Assembly (NCBI GenBank): GCA_022846635.1 | Contig: AP025685.1 | Location: forward strand, 3,472,001-3,536,000 | Reading direction: 5' to 3' | DNA length: 64,000 nucleotides | Source of the DNA: Salmonella enterica subsp. enterica serovar Choleraesuis | GTDB taxonomy: Bacteria; Pseudomonadota; Gammaproteobacteria; Enterobacterales; Enterobacteriaceae | In this document: positions 58,301 to 64,000 of the stretch, one piece after another | Layout of the letters: each line of letters begins with the position of its first letter | How positions within the stretch are numbered: position 1 is the first letter of the stretch | Translations under genes and position numbers: made by a program | Notes under the pieces: model-generated | What the model was told of the DNA's origin: nothing | Database searches by the model: none | The model's input: the letters and a program-made list of their open reading frames with translations, nothing else

Positions 58301-59431
58301 TTAGCGAGTCAAATCATCGAAGAATTTCTTCACGCCGTCGAAGAAGCTTTTAGAGCGCGGGCTATTGTGCTCGCCGGTCGGGCCGCCAAAGCTTTCCTGC
58401 AGCTCTTTCAGTAACTGTTTCTGTTTGTCGTTCAGGCCAACCGGAGTTTCGACCACCACGCGGCACAACAGGTCGCCCTGAGCCCCACCGCGAACCGATT
58501 TAACGCCCTTACCGCGCATGCGGAACAGCTTACCAGTCTGAGTTTCGTGTGGAACCTTCAGCTTCACCCGGCCATCGAGAGTAGGTACTTCAATCTCGCC
58601 GCCTAGCGCTGCCATCGCGAAGTTGATCGGCACTTCGCAATACAGGTTATTACCTTCACGTTCAAAGATTGGGTGCTGTTTCACCTGTACCTGAACGTAC
58701 AGATCGCCTGCCGGTGCGCCGTGCTCCCCGGCCTCACCTTCACCGCTCAGGCGAATGCGATCCCCGGTATCAACACCTGCCGGGATTTTAACCGACAGCG
58801 TTTTGGTCTTCTCAACCCGGCCATGACCGTGACATTTGTTGCACGGATCCTTGATGATGCTTCCGCGCCCCTGGCAGTGTGGACAGGTTTGCTGCACGGT
58901 AAAGAAGCCCTGACGCATCTGCACCTGGCCCTGACCGTGACAGGTTGGACAGGTCTGCGGATTAGAGCCTGGCTTGGCACCGCTGCCGTGGCAGCTGTCG
59001 CACTCTTCCAGCGTCGGAATACGAATCTCTTTAGAAACGCCGCGGACAGCCTCTTCCAGCGTCAGTTCCATGTTGTAACGCAGGTCTGCGCCGCGCGCAG
59101 CCCGCTGACGGCGACCGCCACCGAAGATATCGCCAAACACATCACCAAAGATATCGCTGAAGTCAGCTCCGCCACCGAAACCGCCGCCGCCGCCCATGCC
59201 ACCTTGCTCAAAGGCCGCATGACCATACTGGTCGTATGCCGCACGTTTCTGGGCGTCAGTCAGGATCTCGTAGGCCTCTTTGACCTCTTTAAACTTGGCT
59301 TCTGCTTCTTTGTTATCCGGGTTACGGTCCGGATGGTATTTCATCGCCAGCTTTTTGTAAGCGCGTTTAATTTCACGCTCTTCCGCTGTCTTGGAAACGC
59401 CTAATATCTCGTAATAATCTCTCTTCGCCAT
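58301..59431 (-). CDS. dnaJ: Co-chaperone DnaJ (Hsp40)
   Basis: 376 residues as in E. coli. The J domain (1-70) has the HPD motif in KYHPDRNP, followed by a Gly/Phe-rich linker (about 76-108). A zinc-binding domain carries four CxxCxGxG repeats ([32 protein letters not shown]), then the C-terminal substrate-binding and dimerisation domains. It stimulates DnaK ATPase and presents substrates. It is separated from dnaK by 222 bp, longer than the 88 bp in E. coli. Confidence 0.98.
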   Translation of the reverse strand: MAKRDYYEILGVSKTAEEREIKRAYKKLAMKYHPDRNPDNKEAEAKFKEVKEAYEILTDAQKRAAYDQYGHAAFEQGGMGGGGGFGGGADFSDIFGDVFGDIFGGGRRQRAARGADLRYNMELTLEEAVRGVSKEIRIPTLEECDSCHGSGAKPGSNPQTCPTCHGQGQVQMRQGFFTVQQTCPHCQGRGSIIKDPCNKCHGHGRVEKTKTLSVKIPAGVDTGDRIRLSGEGEAGEHGAPAGDLYVQVQVKQHPIFEREGNNLYCEVPINFAMAALGGEIEVPTLDGRVKLKVPHETQTGKLFRMRGKGVKSVRGGAQGDLLCRVVVETPVGLNDKQKQLLKELQESFGGPTGEHNSPRSKSFFDGVKKFFDDLTR

Positions 59432-59560
59432 CAGTTCTTTCTGCCCTCAGAGACTATTTTCCACGCTCCTCCCAAAGCTGCTGCCAGCGGCCGAAATCAT
59501 TCGGCGAGCCGCATTTATGCTTGCAGGAACCACCTGGAAAAACAGGCTCTTAACATAGAT

Positions 59561-59592
59561 ACACGGGCGTTGAGTCACCTCGACGCCCGTGT
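59561..59592 (-). repeat. Conserved hairpin in the dnaK-dnaJ gap
   Basis: ACACGGGCGT and ACGCCCGTGT form a perfect 10-bp stem with a 12-nt loop. E. coli has a similar CACGGGCG stem in its dnaK-dnaJ gap, where a small RNA (tpke11) has been reported. No T-run follows, so it is more likely an mRNA processing or attenuating element than a strong terminator. Confidence 0.55.
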
Positions 59593-59653
59593 TGGTTAGC
59601 GCAACTGGCCGCAGCTAAAGCCGCGGCCATGACGTTCACCCCATATAGGGCGA

Positions 59654-61579
59654 TTATTTTTTGTCTTTAACTTCTTCGAACTCAGCGTCAACAACGTCGT
59701 CGTCTTTAGCGTTGTTGGCAGAAGCGTCAGCGCCTGCTGCACCGGCCTGCTGCTGCGCGGCGTGCTGCTGCTGAGCAATTTCCATCAGCTTGGCAGAAGC
59801 CTGAGCCAGGGCCTGCATTTTCGCTTCGATATCGGCTTTATCTTCGCCTTTCAGAGCGGTTTCCAGCTCGGTCAGAGCCGCTTCGATTGCAGTTTTGTCT
59901 TCAGCTGGCAGCTGGTCACCGGCTTCTTCAACCTGTTTGCGAGTGCTGTGCACCAGGTGATCCGCCTGGTTGCGAGTCTGAACCAGTTCTTCGAACTTAC
60001 GGTCAGATTCTGCGTTTGCTTCCGCTTCACGAACCATTTTCTGCACTTCGTCATCGCTCAGACCGGAAGACGCTTTAATAGTGATTTTCTGCTCTTTACC
60101 GCTGTTTTTGTCTTTAGCGGAAACGTGCAGGATACCATCGGCGTCGATATCGAAGGTAACTTCAATCTGCGGCATACCGCGTGGAGCCGGGCTGATACCA
60201 TCCAGGTTGAACTGACCCAGAGATTTGTTATCACCAGAACGTTTACGTTCACCCTGCAGCACGTGGATAGTTACAGCAGACTGGTTGTCTTCAGCTGTAG
60301 AGAACACCTGGCTGTGTTTAGTCGGGATGGTGGTGTTTTTGTTGATAAGCGCAGTCATCACGCCGCCCATGGTTTCGATACCCAGAGACAGAGGGGTAAC
60401 GTCCAGCAGCAGAACGTCTTTAACTTCACCAGTCAGAACACCGCCCTGAACCGCAGCACCTACCGCTACAGCTTCGTCCGGGTTAACGTCTTTACGTGGC
60501 TCTTTGCCGAAGAACTCAGCAACTTTCTTCTGCACCATTGGCATACGAGTCTGACCACCAACGAGGATGACGTCGTTGATATCGGAAACAGACAGGCCAG
60601 CATCCTGCAGAGCAACTTTCAGCGGCTCGATAGAACGGTTAACCAGGTCTTCCACCAGGCTTTCCAGTTTGGCGCGAGTCACTTTGATGTTCATGTGTTT
60701 CGGGCCAGTAGCATCAGCGGTGATGTACGGCAGGTTAACGTCGGTCTGCTGTGCAGAAGACAGTTCAATTTTCGCTTTTTCTGCGGCTTCTTTCAGACGC
60801 TGCATCGCCAGCGGGTCATTACGCAGGTCGATGCCCTGATCTTTCTTGAATTCTTCAACCAGGTAGTTGATCAGACGGCTATCGAAGTCTTCACCACCCA
60901 GGTGAGTATCACCGTTGGTTGCCAGAACTTCGAAGGTTTTTTCGCCATCAACATCGTCGATTTCGATAATAGAGATATCGAAAGTACCACCACCCAGGTC
61001 GTAAACGGCGATAGTACGGTTACCGGTTTCTTTATCCAGACCGTATGCCAGAGCTGCGGCGGTTGGTTCGTTGATAATACGTTTTACTTCCAGACCCGCG
61101 ATACGACCGGCATCTTTAGTGGCCTGACGCTGAGCATCGTTGAAGTATGCAGGTACGGTGATAACGGCTTCAGTTACCGGCTCACCCAGGTAATCTTCAG
61201 CAGTTTTCTTCATTTTTTTCAGCACTTCAGCAGAGATCTGCGGAGGTGCCATTTTCTGGCCTTTAACGTCCAGCCACGCATCGCCATTGTCAGCTGCGAT
61301 GATTTTGTACGGCATGATAGCTACGTCGCGCTGAACTTCTTCGTCCTGGAAGCGACGGCCAATCAGGCGTTTGATTGCAAACAGGGTGTTCTGTGGGTTG
61401 GTCACTGCCTGACGTTTAGCCGGCTGACCTACCAGAGTTTCGCCATCCTGGGTATATGCAATGATTGAAGGAGTGGTGCGATCGCCCTCAGCATTCTCAA
61501 GCACGCGCGCAGTGGTGCCATCCATAATTGCTACACAAGAGTTGGTTGTACCCAGGTCAATACCAATAATTTTACCCAT
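59654..61579 (-). CDS. dnaK: Chaperone DnaK (Hsp70)
   Basis: 641 residues (638 in E. coli). The N-terminal ATPase (1-385) begins [20 protein letters not shown] and includes [16 protein letters not shown]. The substrate-binding domain (about 390-505) is followed by the helical lid, an Ala/Gln-rich linker ([17 protein letters not shown]) and the acidic tail ending FEEVKDKK. It is the central ATP-driven chaperone and feeds back on sigma-32. Two sigma-32-type promoters lie upstream. Confidence 0.99.
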   Translation of the reverse strand: MGKIIGIDLGTTNSCVAIMDGTTARVLENAEGDRTTPSIIAYTQDGETLVGQPAKRQAVTNPQNTLFAIKRLIGRRFQDEEVQRDVAIMPYKIIAADNGDAWLDVKGQKMAPPQISAEVLKKMKKTAEDYLGEPVTEAVITVPAYFNDAQRQATKDAGRIAGLEVKRIINEPTAAALAYGLDKETGNRTIAVYDLGGGTFDISIIEIDDVDGEKTFEVLATNGDTHLGGEDFDSRLINYLVEEFKKDQGIDLRNDPLAMQRLKEAAEKAKIELSSAQQTDVNLPYITADATGPKHMNIKVTRAKLESLVEDLVNRSIEPLKVALQDAGLSVSDINDVILVGGQTRMPMVQKKVAEFFGKEPRKDVNPDEAVAVGAAVQGGVLTGEVKDVLLLDVTPLSLGIETMGGVMTALINKNTTIPTKHSQVFSTAEDNQSAVTIHVLQGERKRSGDNKSLGQFNLDGISPAPRGMPQIEVTFDIDADGILHVSAKDKNSGKEQKITIKASSGLSDDEVQKMVREAEANAESDRKFEELVQTRNQADHLVHSTRKQVEEAGDQLPAEDKTAIEAALTELETALKGEDKADIEAKMQALAQASAKLMEIAQQQHAAQQQAGAAGADASANNAKDDDVVDAEFEEVKDKK

Positions 61580-61626
61580 CTAAACGTCTCCACTAAAAAT
61601 TCGTCTCATTAGGTCGTGAACCTGTA

Positions 61627-61651
61627 ATAGGGGCGAAACGGCTCGTTTCAA
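61627..61651 (-). promoter_or_regulatory. dnaK heat-shock promoter P2
   Basis: Minus-strand TTGAAAC (61645-61651) and CCCCTAT (61627-61633), 11 bp apart, resemble sigma-32 promoter elements and align with E. coli dnaK P2. They lie about 50 bp before the ATG. Confidence 0.75.
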
Positions 61652-61699
61652 CACCCAGCGTTGTTTTTTTTCAGGCTCAACAACTGCGTTGACTAGAAG

Positions 61700-61729
61700 A
61701 TGGGGGCGACAAAGCCCTCATCAAGGGGG
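61700..61729 (-). promoter_or_regulatory. dnaK heat-shock promoter P1
   Basis: Minus-strand CCCCTTGATG (-35) and CCCCATCT (-10) with sigma-32 spacing match E. coli dnaK P1 closely. The 120-bp leader to the ATG is of similar length. Confidence 0.85.
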
Positions 61730-61868
61730 GGAATAGAATTTTTTTCAATTCATGCGCTCAAATCAATGAAAACCGCCTGCCCTCTGTTTATCATCCCGCG
61801 CCATAAAGCCGGAAAAATACCGGTTACCTGCCCTGTTATTTACCTAAAGAACATTTTACCGAGGAATC

Positions 61869-62468
61869 ATGAGTCACTCACAGTTAGCAAATCCAGCACC
61901 ACTTGGCCTGATGGGCTTTGGCATGACCACTATTCTGCTCAATCTGCACAATATTGGCCTGTTCCCTATGGACGGTATTATTCTGGCGATGGGTATCTTC
62001 TACGGCGGTCTGGCGCAGATCTTCGCCGGCCTGCTTGAGTATAAAAAAGGGAATACCTTTGGCCTGACCGCATTTACTTCCTATGGCAGCTTCTGGCTGA
62101 CGCTGGTCGCCATTCTTCTAATGCCAAAACTAGGCCTTACTGAAGCCGCAAACGGAAATCTTCTTGGGGTTTACCTGGGATTATGGGGTGTTTTCACCCT
62201 GTTTATGTTCTGTGGCACATTAAAAGCAGCCAAAGCTCTGCAGTTCGTATTCGCCAGCCTGACCGTGCTGTTTATGATGCTGGCTATTGGCCACCTGGCC
62301 GCTAACCCGGCGATCGTTCAAATCGCTGGCTACATTGGCCTTATCTGCGGTGCCAGCGCTATTTACCTGGCTATGGGCGAAGTGCTTAATGCCCAGTTTG
62401 GCCGTACCGTTCTGCCTATCGGCATGCCAAAAGCACCGGTTATTAATTTAGAAGTTGCCCGGGCGTAA
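61869..62468 (+). CDS. satP: Succinate-acetate/proton symporter SatP
   Basis: 199 residues (188 in E. coli), GPR1/FUN34/YaaH family with six transmembrane segments. The family motif NPAPLGLMGFGMTT is at 8-21. It imports acetate and succinate with protons through a hexameric channel-like complex. The last ~14 residues (MPKAPVINLEVARA) extend past the E. coli end. It is divergent from dnaK; yaaW and yaaI, found between them in E. coli, are absent. Confidence 0.96.
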   Translation: MSHSQLANPAPLGLMGFGMTTILLNLHNIGLFPMDGIILAMGIFYGGLAQIFAGLLEYKKGNTFGLTAFTSYGSFWLTLVAILLMPKLGLTEAANGNLLGVYLGLWGVFTLFMFCGTLKAAKALQFVFASLTVLFMMLAIGHLAANPAIVQIAGYIGLICGASAIYLAMGEVLNAQFGRTVLPIGMPKAPVINLEVARA

Positions 62469-62497
62469 TGGCTCTTTTCAGCTTCAGATAAAAATTT

Positions 62498-62526
62498 GGG
62501 CGCTGCCATACTTATGGTCAGCGCCC
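62498..62526 (-). terminator. mog/satP bidirectional terminator
   Basis: GGGCGCTG and CAGCGCCC bracket a stem extended by CCAT/ATGG. The minus-strand tail AAATTTTTAT suits mog; the plus-strand tail after satP is weaker. Confidence 0.7.
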
Positions 62527-62569
62527 TGCTTATCCCTTCCTGAGTTTACCTTCGACGTACGGCTACCCT

Positions 62570-63157
62570 TTAAGTGTTTGCCTCTCGCCGGGCGCTTTTC
62601 GGACGAAAAGCAGCCACTATCTCATCACGAGTTTCAACATAAGGCCCATCCAGCAGCTGGATGCAGTAAGGCACGCTGGCAAAAATACCGTGCACCAAGG
62701 TTTTACCCTGCTCATCTTTCAAGCCTTCGAGAGTTTCTTTAATCGACTTCGGCTGCCCCGGCAGGTTAAGAATCAGCGCCTGCTTACGGATAACGCCTAC
62801 CTGGCGGGAAAGAATAGCGGTAGGGACAAAGTGCAGGCTTATCTGGCGCATCTGCTCACCAAAGCCTGGCATTTCGCGATCGGCTATCGCCAGGGTCGCA
62901 TCTGGGGTGACATCGCGCCGGGCCGGGCCGGTACCGCCGGTAGTTAGCACCAGGTGGCAGCCCATCTCATCAACTAGCTCGCACAGCGCCTGCTCTATCA
63001 AAGGCTGCTCGTCCGGGATCAGGCGGGTTTCCAGTTTGAAAGAAGTGGTAAGCGCGCTCTCCAGCCAATCGGTTAAAGCCGGAATACCTTTGTCCTGATA
63101 AACCCCACTGGACGCCCGGTCGGAAATAGAGACCAGGCCAATGCGCAATGTGTCCAT
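62570..63157 (-). CDS. mog: Molybdopterin adenylyltransferase Mog
   Basis: 195 residues, the E. coli length. The MoaB/Mog fold has LTTGGTGPARRDVTPDA (about 71-87) for molybdopterin binding and the LPGQPKSIKETLEGL block. It adenylates molybdopterin before molybdate insertion by MoeA. In E. coli talB lies directly upstream; here gabP takes that place. Confidence 0.97.
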   Translation of the reverse strand: MDTLRIGLVSISDRASSGVYQDKGIPALTDWLESALTTSFKLETRLIPDEQPLIEQALCELVDEMGCHLVLTTGGTGPARRDVTPDATLAIADREMPGFGEQMRQISLHFVPTAILSRQVGVIRKQALILNLPGQPKSIKETLEGLKDEQGKTLVHGIFASVPYCIQLLDGPYVETRDEIVAAFRPKSARREANT

Positions 63158-63218
63158 GCAACCACCTCTGATGTTTCATCATTTGTTCGAGGTGCTGATG
63201 ATACTATGGCCGATGGGA

Positions 63219-63243
63219 ATCGCCACCTTTGTCAGGTGGCGAT
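63219..63243 (-). repeat. Hairpin after gabP
   Basis: ATCGCCACC (7-nt loop) GGTGGCGAT lies between the gabP stop and mog. It has no T-run, so it may be a 3'-end stabilising stem or part of a weak terminator. Confidence 0.5.
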
Positions 63244-63251
63244 GCGGGGTA

Positions 63252-64000
63252 TTAGCCAAAATCTCGCTGTTCTGAAGGCAACTTATCTTTAGCTGAGGAC
63301 ATCCAGCGCCGCCAGCGGGTCATGATAGGCACCGTGGCAATAATCCCCAGCGCCAGTACTACCGTCGAGACTACTTCTATTTGCTGGGCCGGGCGGAACA
63401 GCATCACCACCAGCACGAAAGTGATAAACAAAATAACAAGCCAGGTCAGCCACGGATAAAGCCACATCTGTAGGCGAATTGGCTGGCCGCTAGCCAGTAA
63501 ATGCTTACGCATCCGCAGCTGCGATACCGCGATAACCAGATAAACCAGCAGCGCAATTGCGCCGGAGCTGGCGATTAAGAAGTTAAATACTTTCGCCGGA
63601 GCATAGTAGTTAACCACCACCGTCAAAAATGCGGCAAAGGTTGAGAGCAACACCGCCACATAAGGCGTTTTACGACGGCTAAGTTTTCCCATCACCGCAG
63701 GCGCATCACCGCGGCGGCTCAAGGAGAACAGCATCCTGGATGCGGTATACAGCGCAGAGTTAAGGCAACTGGTTACCGACAGTAAAATCACCGTATCCAT
63801 GATGGCCTTGGCATGAGGGACATGCAGCATCTCCAGAACCGTGCGGTAAGAACCTACGCCTTTCAGGTCTGGGGTATTCCACGGTACCAGCGCCACTACG
63901 ACAAATATTGAGCACAGATAGAAGATAGAGATACGCCAGATAACGGAGTTGGTGGCCCGAACGATATGTTTATCCGGCGCATCGGATTCTGCGGCGGCAA
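63252..64000 (-). CDS. gabP: 4-aminobutyrate permease GabP, C-terminal part (runs off window)
   Basis: About 249 codons of the C-terminal half of an APC-family amino acid permease are visible. Long blocks match E. coli GabP almost exactly: VILLSVTSCLNSALYTAS, SLSRRGDAPAVMGK, VVNYYAPAKVF, SGAIALLVYLVIAVSQLRM and FITFVLVVMLFRPAQQ. The upstream edge of the window still reads AAAESDAPDKHIVRATNSV in frame. It imports GABA with protons. In E. coli it is part of glaH-lhgO-gabDTP near 60 min; here it abuts mog, 39 kb from glaH-lhgO. gabDT may lie beyond the edge. Confidence 0.92.
   Translation of the reverse strand, partial: AAAESDAPDKHIVRATNSVIWRISIFYLCSIFVVVALVPWNTPDLKGVGSYRTVLEMLHVPHAKAIMDTVILLSVTSCLNSALYTASRMLFSLSRRGDAPAVMGKLSRRKTPYVAVLLSTFAAFLTVVVNYYAPAKVFNFLIASSGAIALLVYLVIAVSQLRMRKHLLASGQPIRLQMWLYPWLTWLVILFITFVLVVMLFRPAQQIEVVSTVVLALGIIATVPIMTRWRRWMSSAKDKLPSEQRDFG

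Noticed and set aside
59762..61468. 568-codon plus-strand frame inside dnaK
   Set aside because: Known type of long antisense frame opposite dnaK; it arises from the strong codon bias and has no plausible start context.

Overview
This is a chromosomal backbone segment from an Enterobacterales bacterium, most likely family Enterobacteriaceae. Nearly every gene matches, in order and orientation, the 0-2 minute region of Escherichia coli read backwards, from ftsL at the left edge past mog at the right. The genus cannot be fixed from sequence alone. It differs from E. coli K-12 as I remember it by lacking setA, araBAD, the cai/fix cluster, hokC, yaaY, yaaW, yaaI and IS elements, and it carries several local replacements. 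No rRNA, tRNA, CRISPR array, prophage or insertion sequence was seen.

Left part (1-17.7 kb): the start of the division cluster (mraZ, rsmH, 5' end of ftsL, minus strand), the regulator cra, acetolactate synthase III (ilvIH) and leuO. Next comes the attenuated leu operon (leuL, leuABCD), the sugar-phosphate stress locus (SgrS RNA with SgrT, divergent sgrR) and the thiamine transporter thiBPQ. The thiBPQ leader holds what looks like a decayed TPP riboswitch.

Accessory island (17.7-24.6 kb): yabI and an AraC-like regulator are followed by adhP, a GNAT acetyltransferase, a GlaR/CsiR-type GntR regulator, glaH (csiD) and lhgO, where araBAD would sit in E. coli. GlaH and LhgO convert glutarate via L-2-hydroxyglutarate to 2-oxoglutarate. 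Their usual partner gabP appears 39 kb away at the right edge, so the gla-gab cluster has been split. The AraC-like protein keeps an AraC-type DNA-binding domain but has lost several arabinose-contact residues.

Middle (24.6-42.4 kb): polB (with a LexA box), rapA, rluA and djlA, then the outer-membrane biogenesis and cofactor run lptD-surA-pdxA-rsmA-apaG-apaH. After these come folA, an inserted LysE/RhtB-family exporter, and kefFC.

Right part (42.4-64 kb): carAB, dapB, rihC, the ribF-ileS-lspA-fkpB-ispH run, rpsT (UUG start), nhaAR, dnaKJ with sigma-32 promoters, satP, mog and the 3' part of gabP. IleS carries an 11-residue insertion and an altered editing-site motif relative to E. coli.
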